Shown: positions 18,422 through 30,426, numbered from the stretch's first letter. The stretch is DNA of 64,000 bases from JAQBQB01 sp963846925 (GCA_963846925.1 CAWJXW010000014.1:558001-622000); one strand, 5' to 3'. Notes: generated by a model not told the origin, from the sequence alone. Program-made: numbers and translations.

Positions 18422-21400
18422 TTACTTCACCGTCCCCGGCACCTTGATCGTCACTCCGTACTTAGCTAGAGCCTGGCTCACCGCACTCGCCTTTCCGAGC
18501 ACCGCATTTCCGTCCGCGACCGCCTTCGGTAGCGCGAGCTTCACATCGTTGTACTGACGCACCGACGCCGGGCTTGGAACTTCCCACACACCCGCGAGCT
18601 GCGTCTTCAGCGTCGACGCACGCGCGAGAGCGTTCTCCGGATCCACGGCGCCACCACGTCCGCCGCCACCACCGCCCCGCCCGCCCGCTCCGGCGTTGGT
18701 CGGAACGCCGAACTTCTTGCGGATCGCGTCGAACTCCTTGTTCAAGGATTCGAACTGCGTCTTCACGTTGGCGGGGATATCGCTCTTCTCAGCCACGGTC
18801 TTCGCCGCCGCTTCCATTTGCGGATAGAGCGAGTTGAGCGCCGTCGCCATCGCGACGCCGCGGCGCTGGATCGCGTGCAGGTCGGTGACGATCGCGTTGT
18901 AGTGCTCGTGCTCACCCGGGGCGAAGTGGACGTCCGGGTCGAACACGATCTTGAGCGGCTTCGAGTCGAGCACCTTCGTGCCGGACATCAGCGCGACGGT
19001 GTATGTCCCGGGCAGCACGTACGGCGCCGGTCCGCCGAGCCCACCACCGCCGCCGAAGCCGCCTCCGCCCCCACCACCGCGCCCTGGCGCGGCTGGAGCT
19101 ATCAGTCGGCGTCGCGCACGGATTCATCGGGAGGTAGCCTGCGCTGGGAACTGGTTGCGGCACGCCCGGCACCGCTCCGCCGCGACCACCTCGGCCGCCG
19201 CCACCACCGCCGCCGCCGCGTCCACCACGACCGCCACCGGCTGCCTCGGAGTCCACCGCGGCCGTGATCGGCTCGCCGCGCATGTCCCAGCAAGCCGTCT
19301 GGATTCCGGGCTGCGACTTCGCGCTCGGAATCGTCACGCTGCGCACCGTCTTGCCGGTCGCGTCGTTCACGCGCAGCGAGAGATCGGTCATCGGCGACTT
19401 GAGGAAATACTGAACGACCGCCTCGTTCGGCGGATTTTCGCCGAGGAAGTATTGATGGCCCCAGAACTCGTCGTTGCGATCGTCCTTGGTCTTCCACTCG
19501 AGCGCCGTCGGCACGGTGAAGAGCTTCGCGTCCGCGCTCTGCGTAGCCGCGTACTCCTGAATCGGTTCGAGGTGGTCGAGCACCCACAGCGCTCGGCCGT
19601 GCGTCGCGACGAGCATGGCGTTGTCGCGCGGGTGAAGCGTGATCTCGTCGACGCGCACCGTCGGGAGATTCGCCTGGAGGCGGGCCCAGCTCTTTCCGCG
19701 ATCCAGCGAGACCATGATGCCGGTCTCCGTTCCGATATACAGAACGTCGCGATTGCGCTGGTCTTCGGTGAACGTCTTGACGACGTCGCTTTCGAGTCCG
19801 CTCGAAAGCGAACGGAACGTGGCGCCGAAGTCGGTGCTCACCCACACGTAGGGCTTGAAGTCGTTGAGCCGGTGGTTGTCGATCGTCACGTAGACCGTGC
19901 CCGCGTCGTACGCCGACGGCGCGACCTTGCTGACCCACCCGCCCGCCGGAGCGCCCGGCAGATTCTTCGTGATGTTCTGCCAACTCTTGCCGGCGTCACG
20001 AGACACGTAGAGCAGTCCGTCGTCGCTCCCCGTGTAATACACACCGGGCTGCTTCGGCGACTCGGCGAGCGTCACGATCGCCGGCCACTGCGACACGCCG
20101 TCGTCGCGCGAGACGCGAATCTCGGAGCCCTTGAGGCCCATCGTGACGATCGTGTCGCGGTTGGCGTTCGACGTGAGGTCGGGGCTGATCATCGTCCACG
20201 AGTCGCCGCGATCGTGCGAGACGAAGACGTGATTCGCCGCCACGATCAACGCGCTCGGATCGTTCGGCGAGATGATCATCGGCGTGTCCCATTCCCAGCG
20301 GAACGACTCGCCCGGCTTCGGTGCCGGCGTCACATTGAGCGCGTTCGGCCGAATCTGTTTCGACTCTCCCGTGATCGTGTGCCGCCGAGTGATGTTACCG
20401 TCTTGCGTCTCGCTGAAGATCCAGTGCGAATCTCTCTTGTCCGGAATCGCGACGAAGCCGTCGCCGCCTTGGATCTGGAACCACTCCGAGCTCATGATGC
20501 CGTTCGCAAACCGCGACGCGCTCGGCCCGCACCAGTCGTAATTGTCCTGCATGCCGCCGCAGACGTTGAACGGATGCGCCATGTCGTAGCCGACGTGGTA
20601 GAACAAACCGGCCGGGAGGTTGGCGAAGAAGTTCCACGTCTTCGCGCCGTCGTACGACACACTCACACCGCCGTCGTCGCCGATCATCATGTGATCCGAG
20701 TTGTTCGGATCGAGCCAGATCGCGTGCACGTCGTCGTGAGCGGCGAGCGACGCCTGGCCTTCGGTCGTTTTTCCCCCGTCGATCGTGAGCGACATCTTCA
20801 CGCCGCCCTGGAAGACGCGGTCCGGATTGTTCGGATCGACGCGCACCTGGCTGAAGTAGAGCGGCCGCGGGTTCGTCGAGCTCACCTTGTGCCACGTCGC
20901 GCCGCCGTCGTCCGAGCGATAGAGGCCACTTTCCCCGGCGTCCGCCGCCGCACCCCGCCCCCGCCCCCCTCCCTGGACTGTCGTGTCACCACTCTCCGGA
21001 TTGACCGCGCCGCGTCCACCGCCCCCCCGGCCACCCGGCGGTCCCTGCGCTTCTATAGATGCGTACACGATGTTGCCGTTCTTGCGATACGTGTCGAGAC
21101 CGATTCGCCCTAAGGATCCCGCGGGCAATCCACTAGAAAGCCGCGTCCAGGTGTCGCCGCCGTCGATCGATTTCCAGATTCCGCTGCCCGGGCCGCCGCC
21201 GTTCACGCAGCACGCCGAGCGACGGCGCTGGTAGGTCGACGCATAGAGCGTCTTCGGGTCGGTGTAGGACATCACGAGATCGTTCGCGCCCGTTTCGTCG
21301 TCGACGAAGAGCACACGCTTCCAGCTCTTGCCGCCGTCGGTCGTCTTGTAAACGCCGCGATCACCGCCCGGTCCGAAGATCGACCCGACCGCCGCGACGA

Positions 21401-21881
21401 GCACGACGTCGTCGTTGCTCGGATCGATGAGGATGCGGTTGATGTGCTTCGAGTCCTTGAGCCCGACGTTGGCGAACGTCTTGCCGCCATCGGTGGACTT
21501 CCACACGCCGTCGCCCCACGACGTCGTCTGGCGATTGTTCGCCTCGCCGCTGCCGACCCAGACGACGTCGGGGTTCTGCTGCGAGACGGTGACGTCGCCG
21601 ATCGCAAGCAGCCCTTTGGTCTGCAACAGCGGCGTGAAAGTCGCTCCGTTGCTCGTCGTCTTCCACACGCTGCCATGCGCGGTGCCGACATACCAGATCG
21701 AGGTGTTCTTCTCGTACACGGCGATGTCGGAAATGCGTCCCGACATGATGGCCGGGCCTATGGAGCGGAAGTGGAGTTTGTCGAACTGCTGTGCGATGGG
21801 AGAGGCGGATTGCGCGAAGCAGACACCAGGGACGAAGGCGACGACGGCGGGCAGGACGAGATGGCGCTGGAAGCGAAGCAT
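18422..21881 (-). CDS. VPS10/sortilin-like BNR-repeat secreted protein 2 (one frameshift)
   Basis: About 1150 aa joined. ATG at 21881 has GGAG eight bases upstream and begins a signal peptide (LPAVVAFVPGVCFA). The two propellers carry Asp-boxes such as STDGGKTF, TTDGGKSW, SIDGGDTW and SRDAGKSW. Then come a beta-domain (SLRVNDATGKTVRSV), Gly/Arg-rich linkers, and a C-terminal PGTYTVALMSG beta-domain with a helical tail ending VPGTVK. The frame shifts once near 19090 inside the Gly-rich linker, a place prone to indels in either sequencing or replication. Homologues are large secreted glycosidase-like or receptor-like proteins whose substrates are mostly unknown. Confidence 0.8.
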
Positions 21882-21963
21882 TTGTGCTCCGGGCAACGGA
21901 TTTTGGGGACGCAAGATTGTAGCGCGGCGGGCGGGAGAGCGCGAGCGACTCGGCCAGGCCTCC

Positions 21964-24348
21964 CTACGATTTGAACGTCGTCGCCAGGACTCGACGTTTG
22001 AGGTCGAGAAAGCGAGGGTCGTTCTTGACACTGCGAAACCAGGGCGTGTCCCAGCCGAGGAGCGCGCGCAAGCTGAAGGTCTTTTTTCGAAACGCGTTCT
22101 CGAGCCACTGCATCGTGTGATCGGCGTCTCCCATCCCGGCGTACGCAATCGCGATGAAATCCGGATCGACCCACTGCCGCCGTTCGCGGGCCTCGAGCAG
22201 TCGAATCTGCTCGAGCGCTTTGGTCCGATTGCCCATCCGCCCGTAGGTCACCGCCAGACCGGTCGACGGCTGCCCGAACGTCTTCTCGAACGCCGAAAAC
22301 GCCTTCAACGCCTCGTCGTAGCGAGCCATCTCGAGATACGCGATCCCATCGGTCGCCTCCCAGACCACGACCATCGAATCGAGCGACTTCGCGATCGAGT
22401 CGACTCGAAGCGCTGCCGCCGGGCGCCCACCCCAGGCGAACGCTTCGGCGGACAGCCGTTGCGCGAGCGCGGACAGCGGATCGACGTGGATCAATCTGTC
22501 GGCGAGCGAGAACGCCTTCGAGGAATCGCCGGACAAGTATGAGAACAGTCCGTACATGAACAACGCGTCCGGCGAGTTCGGGTTCAACGCCAGGCCGCGC
22601 TCCATCTCCGCGCGTCCGGCGGCGAAGTCCCAAGTCGCCGCGCCGATTTCATATCCGTGAATCACGCGGGCTTCCGCCAACAGGCTGTCCGCCGCCACCG
22701 CGCGCTCGGCCGCGGCCAGCGCGAGCGAGTGGTACTCGTGCGACGGCATGTAGACGTCAGCGAGAATGTCGTACACGAAGGCGACGCCGGCGTGCGCCTG
22801 CGCGTAGTTCGGGTCGAGCTTGAGGGCGTCCTGGAAATAGCCGAGCGCCTTCTGCAAGCCGTCGGGGGTGAGCTTGTTCTTCTCGAACACGCCGCGGAGA
22901 TACAGGTCGTGCGCCTCCGGGTTCGTGGTGCGGCCCGCGTGCGCGACGGCGACGACGGTCGGCGAGAGCACCATGCGCATCTCGGACGCGATCGCGCTCG
23001 TGATTTCGTCCTGCATCGCGAAGTTGTCCTTGTTCTCGCGATCGTACGTCTGCGACCAGAGCAGCTTGCCATCGGGCCGATTGAGCTGCATCTGCAATCG
23101 GACGCGTCCCATGCCGGGCTGCAGCTTGCCGGTCAACAGCAGGCCGACGTGCAGTTGCCTCGCGATCTCGGCCGGCGCGATGCGCGTGCCCTTGAAGCGA
23201 AACGTCGAGAGATCTCCCGCCACCTGCATGCCCGGAATCTTCTGGAGCTCGTGCGCGAGCTCACTCGTCATGCCGTCAGCGAGATATTGCGTCGTCGAGT
23301 CGCCGCCCAGGTTTTCGATCGGCAAGACGGCGAGCGTTTTCTCGGCTGCTGCGGCCGCGCCGGGCTGTCTCATGTTGAGCAGGACCACGCCGACCAGGAC
23401 CAATACGGCGATCGCGATCCCTCCCCACGCGGCGAGCGCGCGCCTCGTTCCGCGTTTGGTCGTCGGCGCCGCCGGGGTGTCCGCATTGGGCGTTCCCGGC
23501 GTGACGACCGCGTCGAGCGTGCGGACGATTTCGTCGGCGGTCTGCGGGCGATCGTCGGGCGCCTTCGCGAGGCAGCGCATCACCAAGGCGGCGAGCGCCG
23601 GATTCACGCCGGCGCGCAGCGTTCCGATGGGCCTCGGGTCCTCGGAGAGGTGCGCGGCGATCAGCGCCTGGCCCGAGCGTCCGGAAAACGGCGGCGCGCC
23701 CGTGATCAACTCATAGGCGAGAACGCCCCACGCGTAGAGATCCGCGCGATGGTCCACACCCGGGTCGGCGACGGCTTGCTCCGGCGCCATGTAGGTCGGC
23801 GTTCCGATCGCGATGCCGGCCGACGTGGTTCCGAATGCGCCGCTATTGCCGGCGGCGTCGAGCGCCTTGGCGACGCCGAAGTCGGTGACCATCGCCGCGC
23901 CGCCAGACATGAGAACGTTGTCCGGCTTGATGTCGCGGTGGACGATGTCGTGACCGTGCGCGTACGCGAGCGCGCTCGCTACCTCTCGCAAGATGCGGAT
24001 CGTCTCGTTGAGCGGCGGCGGTCCGTCGCGGACGAGACGCGCGCGCAGCGATTCGCCGTCGACGAACGGCATCGTGAAGTAGGGCAGGCCGTGAAACTCT
24101 CCGGAGGAGAGAAGCGGCACGATGTGCGCGTGCTGGAGTCGCGCGGCGATCGTGATCTCGCGCCTGAATCGTTCGACCGAGAGATGGCCCGCCATCTCGG
24201 CCGGTAGCACCTTCACGACGACGGCGCGGTTGAGCGCGCGTTCGACGCCGACGAATACCCGCGACATGCCGCCGCCGCCGAGCTCACGATCGAGCGTGTA
24301 GGCGGAACCGAGTGCCTCCTCGAGCTTTGCGCGGATGTCGGCGGACAC
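21964..24348 (-). CDS. Ser/Thr protein kinase with FlgO/TolB-like and TPR C-terminal regions
   Basis: Intact protein of about 794 aa. I chose GTG 24348, which has CGGAGG just upstream; the frame is open to 24474. The kinase domain includes GGGGMSRVF, VVVKVL (Lys46), HRDIKPDNV, DFGVAKALD and GTPTYMAPEQ. One TM helix (IAIAVLVLVGVVLLNM) is near residue 315. Outside it is a domain like the FlgO/TolB N-terminal fold (KTLAVLPIENLGGD), then TPR-type helices to the end (for example YFQDALKLDPNYAQAHAGVA). This architecture is common in Gemmatimonadota and Acidobacteriota kinases and suggests a membrane sensor with an external protein-binding part. It is divergent from the alpha-galactosidase gene. Confidence 0.85.
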   Translation of the reverse strand: MSADIRAKLEEALGSAYTLDRELGGGGMSRVFVGVERALNRAVVVKVLPAEMAGHLSVERFRREITIAARLQHAHIVPLLSSGEFHGLPYFTMPFVDGESLRARLVRDGPPPLNETIRILREVASALAYAHGHDIVHRDIKPDNVLMSGGAAMVTDFGVAKALDAAGNSGAFGTTSAGIAIGTPTYMAPEQAVADPGVDHRADLYAWGVLAYELITGAPPFSGRSGQALIAAHLSEDPRPIGTLRAGVNPALAALVMRCLAKAPDDRPQTADEIVRTLDAVVTPGTPNADTPAAPTTKRGTRRALAAWGGIAIAVLVLVGVVLLNMRQPGAAAAAEKTLAVLPIENLGGDSTTQYLADGMTSELAHELQKIPGMQVAGDLSTFRFKGTRIAPAEIARQLHVGLLLTGKLQPGMGRVRLQMQLNRPDGKLLWSQTYDRENKDNFAMQDEITSAIASEMRMVLSPTVVAVAHAGRTTNPEAHDLYLRGVFEKNKLTPDGLQKALGYFQDALKLDPNYAQAHAGVAFVYDILADVYMPSHEYHSLALAAAERAVAADSLLAEARVIHGYEIGAATWDFAAGRAEMERGLALNPNSPDALFMYGLFSYLSGDSSKAFSLADRLIHVDPLSALAQRLSAEAFAWGGRPAAALRVDSIAKSLDSMVVVWEATDGIAYLEMARYDEALKAFSAFEKTFGQPSTGLAVTYGRMGNRTKALEQIRLLEARERRQWVDPDFIAIAYAGMGDADHTMQWLENAFRKKTFSLRALLGWDTPWFRSVKNDPRFLDLKRRVLATTFKS

Positions 24349-24505
24349 AGGCCTCCGTCGGCCGGGTCTAGTCGGGGTAAAGTACAGCCGGAGCGGTGGG
24401 CCGGCATCCGGAAACGCGAAACAACCCTGTTCCCACGAGATCTGATGGCGCTCGCGCTCCGCCCGCGATACCATCTGCCGGTCACGCCCCTACCGAGCGC
24501 ACGCC

Positions 24506-26568
24506 ATGCCCGATCTCTCTCGCCCCGCGAGATCCGCCTCGCTCCTCGCCGGAATTGTCCTGCTCTTCACGGCTGCGTCGACAGCGCCGCGCCGGGCCGA
24601 CGTTCCGTTGTCATCGCTCGACCTCACCAGGATGAAGGTCCAGCCCGGCGGCGGGCGGGGTGCGGCGCAGACGGTTGCGCAAGCCAACAAGAGCATCGAC
24701 GGCAATCCAATTCACATCGGCGGCAAGGAGTTCACCGCGGGCGTCGGCACGCGCGCCAATAGCGTCCTCTTCGTCCAACGAATGGCGGCGCTGAGCATTT
24801 CTCGGCGCTGGTCGGCGCGGACGACAATCCGATACAGGCGCCCCCCGGTGCCACCGGGCAACCGTCCGCGCCGCCTCCACCCCCTCCGACGCCGATCGTC
24901 TTCCGCGCCGTGGGCGACGGACGCGTGCTCCACGTCAGCAAGCCCGTGTCGCGTGGCGACGCGCCGGAGCCGTTCGACGTCGACTTGCGCGGTATTAGAA
25001 CTCTCGTATTGCAGGTGAGGCAGGTTGATGTCGTCCGGCCGGTGGCGGCGAACTGGGCCGATGCGAGGTTCACCGTAACTGGCGCCGCACCGGTCGCGAT
25101 CGACATTCCCGTCGAGCCGCGCGAGATCCTCACGCCCAAGCCCGGACCCGCGCCGCGCATCAACGGGCCGTCGCTCACCGGCGTCACGCCCCTGCACGAC
25201 GTCCTCTACAAGATTCCCGCAACGGGCACCGCGCCGATTACCTATGGAGCGACGAATCTGCCCAAGGGACTCACGCTCGACCCGGCGTCGGGAGTCATTC
25301 GCGGCGCGATCGGCGCACGTGGGCGCTACCCGGTGACGTTCACCGCGAAGAACGCGGCGGGCTCGGCGTCGAAGCCGTTCACGTTCGTCGCCGAAGGACA
25401 GCTCGCGCTCACGCCAGCGATGGGATGGAACAGTTGGAACGCCTACGGCCGTGCGGTGAGCGATTCACTCGCCCGGGCGGCCGCCGACGCGATGGTGTCG
25501 AAGGGACTCATCGACCACGGCTGGACGTACATCAACCTCGACGACGGCTGGGAGCGGAGCGAGCGCGAAGCCGATCCGCTGTTCGAGGGACCCATCCGTA
25601 CGCCCGACGGCACGATGCTCACCAACAAGAAGTTCCCGGCCATGAAGGCCCTCGGGGACTACATCCATGGTAGGGGGCTCAAGTTCGGGATCTACTCCGG
25701 CCCGGGCCCCACGACCTGCCAGCGCCTCACGGCGAGCTGGCAGCACGAGCGTCAGGACTTTCTCACGTTCGCGACGTGGGGCGTCGACTACCTCAAGTAC
25801 GATTGGTGCAGCTACTCGAGCGTCCTCGCGCCGGGCGAAACGAACCAGCAGTTGCCCGTGCTCAAACGCCCGTATCAGGTCGCACGCGCCGCGCTCGACC
25901 AAGTGCCGCGCGACATCGTCTATTCACTCTGCCAATACGGGTGGGGCAACGTGTGGGAGTGGGGCGCCGAGCAAGGGATCGCGGGCAACTCGTGGCGCAC
26001 GACGGGGGACATCACGGATACGTGGGAGAGCATGGCGGGGATCGGCTTCCAACAAGTCGGTCACTCGAAGTTTGCGTCGCCCGGACATTGGAACGATCCG
26101 GACATGCTGGTCATCGGCAAGGTGGGCTGGGGTCCGCGCCTGCGCGACTCGCGTCTCACGCCGAACGAACAGTACGTCCACATAACGCTCTGGACTCTGC
26201 TCGCTTCGCCGCTCTTGCTCGGCAACGATCTCACACAGATGGATGACTTCGAGCTCAACCTCGTGACGAATGACGAGGTGCTCGCGGTACACCAGGATCC
26301 GCTCGGCAAGCCAGCCGATCGCGTCTCGAAGAAAGATCAGCTCGAAGTATGGGCGAGGCCGCTCGCCGACGGTTCGCTAGCGGTCGGGCTGTTCAATCGC
26401 GACGAAATGGATATGAAGGTGTCGGTGACGTGGAGTGAGCTTGGGATTACGGGGAAACAGAAGGTTCGAGATCTGTGGCGGCAATCGGATCTCGGTGTGT
26501 TTGACGGAGAGTTTTCGAGTGTGGTGCCGAGGCATGGAACGGTTTTCGTGAAGATCGCTCGACCTTAG
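24506..26568 (+). CDS. GH27 alpha-galactosidase with NPCBM-like N terminus (one frameshift)
   Basis: Secreted glycoside hydrolase, about 685 aa. A signal peptide (LLAGIVLLFTAAS) precedes an NPCBM-like carbohydrate-binding region (HIGGKEFTAGVGTRANSV), a putative Ig-like module (YGATNLPKGLTLDP), then the GH27 catalytic barrel starting LTPAMGWNSWNAYG. The nucleophile is Asp in DYLKYDWCS; the acid/base is Asp in RTTGDITD. It should remove terminal alpha-galactose, or possibly act on related alpha-linked sugars. A one-base deletion near 24778 separates LFVQ from TNGGAEHFSAL in the next frame; restoring it joins the two parts. Confidence 0.85.
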
Positions 26569-26687
26569 GCGTTAGTGTGGGTTGTTGTTTGTTTGGGTGT
26601 TTGTGGTGGTTTTAATAGATGTGGTGGTGGGTGAGTGGGTGGTTGTAGAGAGCGATAGTGGTGGTGTTGCTGGTGATGAAAGCGAGA
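26569..26687. other. G/T-rich intergenic tract
   Basis: A strongly strand-asymmetric stretch of G and T with few C (for example GTTGTTGTTTGTTTGGGTG), unlike the rest of the window. No gene, hairpin or unit repeat stands out. Confidence 0.4.
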
Positions 26688-27401
26688 TTATCGGGAGCGC
26701 GTGGAGAGCAGGCGTTGATGTTGCGAGAGCTGATGAAGTGCGCGCTTGATGAGCGACTGCTCGAGCAGTTCTTGTTGGCGTGCCCGAAATGCCGTTGCGC
26801 GCGCCTGCAGGATATGCGCGTGCTCGTGCGCGACGATGATCGGCAGGCTGTCGGCCGTTTCACGTTGTGCGCTGAAACGCCAACTCGTCGAGCGGGGTGT
26901 CGGCGGTCTTGGATAGAATTCGCTCCGATCAGCATCCGTTGTGACGTCGTGCGCGGTACTGAAACGACGATCAATAGCGTGACAGGCGGAAACACGGACG
27001 GCGGATACAGCGACTTGATCGTAGCGAAATTCGCGCGAATGCGCTTGCGGTTGAACTGTGTGCGAAGGAAGGTTCGACGATCTGATCGACGCGAAGTAGC
27101 GCGGGTACGCGTCACATCTGGGACAGGCTCGACGCGTGAGGCTACGCAACTGAATGAAGTGTGCAGTCGGTGGAGGCGCGTCGAGGTACTTTCTGAAATT
27201 CGCCGGCCGAGCCATCCTACGCCGGCGTCGTACGCGGCCCAGAATGCGCGAGGTCGGAGGCAGATCTGCGCGGCCGTGGGGTCGCTGGCGACGACGACCG
27301 ATCCCGAATCGGGTGAAGTGAGGTCGATCGCGGCACGCGGCGACCAGTACCGCGGCAAGGCCGAGTCGAAGGATGCGCCGGGGGATCACGACGGGGTGCA
27401 T
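26688..27401 (-). CDS. putative Zn-dependent protease lipoprotein, DUF2268-like (several frameshifts)
   Basis: Begins with a lipoprotein signal (LGLAAVLVAACRD, lipobox VAAC). Later segments in changing frames look protein-like: SVVVASDPTAAQICLRPRAF, PRYFASIR, SLYPPSVFPPVTLLI, QRMLIGANSIQ, and then LPIIVAHEHAHILQ with the metal motif HExxH. The order resembles DUF2268-type predicted zinc proteases. At least three frame changes are needed, so the annotation is a reconstruction. If the indels are errors, it is a membrane-anchored metalloprotease of about 240 aa. It lies just downstream of the permease on the same strand. Confidence 0.5.
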   Translation of the reverse strand: MHPVVIPRRILRLGLAAVLVAACRDRPHFTRFGIGRRRQRPHGRADLPPTSRILGRVRRRRRMARPANFRKYLDAPPPTAHFIQLRSLTRRACPRCDAYPRYFASIRSSNLPSHTVQPQAHSREFRYDQVAVSAVRVSACHAIDRRFSTAHDVTTDADRSEFYPRPPTPRSTSWRFSAQRETADSLPIIVAHEHAHILQARATAFRARQQELLEQSLIKRALHQLSQHQRLLSTRSR

Positions 27402-27462
27402 GGAGAGAAGTTTGCACGCCGATGGGGGCGCGCGTCAGATCGAGAGGGGCGCTGACAGCAGA

Positions 27463-30088
27463 TCAATCCGCTCGCAGTGCTTCCACCGGATTGACCTTCG
27501 CCGCCCGCCTCGCTGGCGCGTACGCCGCCGTGAGCGCTCCCCCTACCAGCACGATCGCCACACAGAGGATCGTCACCGGGATCCGTGGTCCCGACCCCGT
27601 ACAACATCGACCGCAGCGCGCGCGACGCCGCGACGCCGGCTACAGCCCCGACGCCTACGCCTATGAGCGCCAGCGCCATCGCTTGACGCACGACGAGCCC
27701 GACGACATCGGTCGCGGCGGCGCCGAGCGCCATCCGCACTCCGATCTCGCGCGAGCGCTGGTTCACCGAGTACGCGACGACGCTGTGCAGCCCCACGACG
27801 GCGAGCACCAGGGCGAGGCTCGCGAACGCGCCGAGCAGAGTGAGCGTGAAGCGATGCATCGACATGAAGTGCGTGAACTGCGCGTCGGCCGTCGCGGCCC
27901 TCCGACCGCGATCAGCGGATTCGCCTCGTGAATCGCCGCGGTGATCGGCGGAAGCATCCGCTCGAGCGGCTGGTGCGAACGAAAGAGTAGAAACGGACGG
28001 GCGTGATGCCGCGGGCATCGCCATGAAGAGTTGCGGGTGCCACGGGAGTCGTTCGTCGCCGGGCCCGCGGATGTCGCGCACGACGCCGACGACGGTCATC
28101 CACGGGAGATTGGCGAACGGACGGATGCGCGCGCCGACGGCGCCGCCGTTCGGCCAAAAGCGTTTTGCGAAGCTCTCGCCGATCACGACCTCGCTGGACG
28201 ATACAGGTCGGTGGGAGTCCGCGTCGTCGGCGAATCCTCGGCCCGCAATCATTTGCATGCCGAGCACAGAGAAGAAATCGGACGGGCCGCCATTTAGGAT
28301 GAAGCTCGACAGGCTGTCGCCCACGCCGACGGTGCGGCCCTCGATCTCGATCGGGCTCGCTCCCGTGATGTGGTCCGGGGGAAGACGCTCCGCCAATGTC
28401 GCCTGCTCCACGCCGGGAACTGCTCGCACACGGTCGAGCAGCGCGTGCAGCGCGTCGCGTTTCCCCTCGAGCGTGAACTGCTTGTCGGTGAGACGAAGGC
28501 TCACCGCGGCGAGATGCCTCGGCTCGATCCCAAAATCCATGCGCTGCATCGCGACGAGCGTCCGGATGAGAAGCCCGGACCCGATGAGCAGGACCACGGA
28601 GAGCGCCACCTCCAAGACGACCAGTCCCGACCGAACGTGCCGCGCGGCGCGCGATCCGGTCGCGGTGCGCGTGCCATCCTTGAGCACCTCGGCGGAGTCG
28701 CGTCGTGCGAGGAAGAGCGCCGGCGCGAGTCCGAAAACAAGCCCGGCAGCAATCGAGATCGCGAGGCTCCAGGCGAGCACCGGTCCATCCAACCTCGCGC
28801 TGTTCAGCTCCGTGGAGTTCGGCGGTTGCGCGGCGACGATCAGACGCAGCGCCAGCGTAGCGACCGCGAGACTCAACGCGCCGGCGACGATCGCCAGCAG
28901 AATGCTCTCCGTGAACACCTGGCGCACGAGCCGCGCTGCCCCGGCGCCCATCGCGGCGCGCACGGCGAACTCGCGTTGACGCGACCACGCCCGAGCGAGA
29001 ACGAGATTGGCCACGTTCGCGCACGCAATGAGCAAGACGAATCCGACGGCGCCGAACAAGATCTCGACGATCAACCGGTACTGCCGACTGAGTAGATCGA
29101 CCGCGCGCAACAGACGCGGCGGATCGCTGATCGAATTCTTCGGGCGCGGGATGGAATTGAAGACGCCGGCGAGCTCCCGGTTGGCATCGTCCACGTCACG
29201 ATGCTCGGCCAGCTTGGCGATGACGGTGAGCTCTTGATCGCCGGCGGTCGCCGGCGGAAGCGCGGTGAACACAGCGTTGCCGTCGATGAACGGAATGCGG
29301 AAGTCGGGCGGCATCACGCCGATGATCGTATGCGGCGTTCCGTCGAGCAGAATCGTTCTGCCGAGCGCCGAGCGTGACGCGCCGAATAGCCGCTGCCACA
29401 GACCGTCGCTCAACAGCGCGACGGGCGGCGCGTTCATGAGCGTGTCCTGCGCCGCGATGTCGCGCCCGAGCGCGGGATGCGTTCCGGTGAACGCCAATGC
29501 GCCGGGCGGAATAGCCGCGCCCCACGCACGCTCCGGCGACCGCGCCGTGTCGCCGATCGCGTAAGGCCGCTCGTCCACCATCGTGATGTCCACGACGTCT
29601 CGCGCGCGCGCGCGCCAGTCGTCGACGAACTGTCTCCGCGAGCCTGAAATCAGCGCGCCGTGCCCGGACGTCGCCTGTAGAAACACCATGCGGTTGCCGT
29701 CGGGGAAGGGCAGCGGCCGCAGAATGAGTCGATGGACCACGCTGAAGATCGCGACGTTTGCGCCGATGCCGAGCGCGAGGAGGAGCACGGCGGTGGCCGC
29801 GAACCAGGGCTGCCGCCTGAATCCGCGCAGCGCGTAGCGGAGGTCGGCCGAGATCTCGTCGAGCCAGCGCGTCTCGCGTTCGTCGCGTACGGCTTCTTTG
29901 GTCTGCTCGACGCCACCGAACGCGACGAGCGCGCGGCGCCTGGCCTCGTCTGGCGCCATGCCGCGGCGGACGTTCTCGTCGGTCTCGAGCTCGAGATGCA
30001 GCCGTAGCTCGCGGTCGAGCTCCGATTCGACGCGACGTCGGCGAAGGAGCGCGCGGAGCCACAGCGAAAGCCGGGCGAGGCCGCTCAT
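27463..30088 (-). CDS. ADOP-type ABC permease (MacB_PCD/FtsX duplicated) with frameshifts near 3' end
   Basis: About 870 aa. The N terminus is a short helical soluble segment (LWLRALLRRRRVESELDREL), then TM1 (ATAVLLLALGIGANVAIFSV), a large periplasmic MacB-like domain and an FtsX three-TM core, repeated once. This is the acidobacterial duplicated orphan permease design, known to lack its own ATPase. Near 27590 an indel shifts MLYGVGTTDP away from the expected end; the other frame continues VTILCVAIVLVGGALTAAYA and stops at 27463. A second local pair of shifts lies at about 27900-27990. It overlaps padR by four bases. Confidence 0.85.
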
Positions 30089-30426
30089 GGCGTCGCCTCC
30101 TTGGCGACGAGCACCAATTCCACGGCGCCGACGAATCGTCGCCAGTCATCCAGCTCGGTCGCGAGCGCTCGGCGTCCGGCCGCCGTGAGACGATAGTACT
30201 TGGCCTCGCGGTTGTTCTCGGTGACGCTCCACTCGCTCGTCACGAGTCCTTTGCGCTCGAGGCGGTAGACGGCGGGATAGAGCGAGCCCTGTCCGATCTG
30301 CAGCGCGTCCTTGGAGAGTTGCTGGATGCGCTGGCTGATGCCCCAACCGTGAAGCGGCGCCAGCGAGAGCGCCTTGAGGACGAGGAGATCGAGCGTGCCT
30401 TGAAGGACGTCGGCCGAGGTGGCCAT
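30085..30426 (-). CDS. PadR-family transcriptional regulator
   Basis: 113 aa winged-helix repressor. Seen: LQGTLDLLVLKALSLAPLHG, the recognition region YPAVYRLERKGLVTSEW, and the C-terminal YYRLTAAGRRAL helix. PadR repressors respond to small molecules or envelope stress and often sit directly before ADOP permeases, as here; the stop overlaps the permease start (ATGA). Two similar 17-bp direct repeats just upstream (30435 and 30467) may be its operators. Confidence 0.85.
   Translation of the reverse strand: MATSADVLQGTLDLLVLKALSLAPLHGWGISQRIQQLSKDALQIGQGSLYPAVYRLERKGLVTSEWSVTENNREAKYYRLTAAGRRALATELDDWRRFVGAVELVLVAKEATP

Noticed and set aside
18951..21113. A 720-aa plus-strand frame opposite the second sortilin-like gene
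   Set aside because: Composition is Arg/His/Val-rich, typical of antisense frames in GC-rich genes; the minus strand has signal peptide and Asp-boxes.
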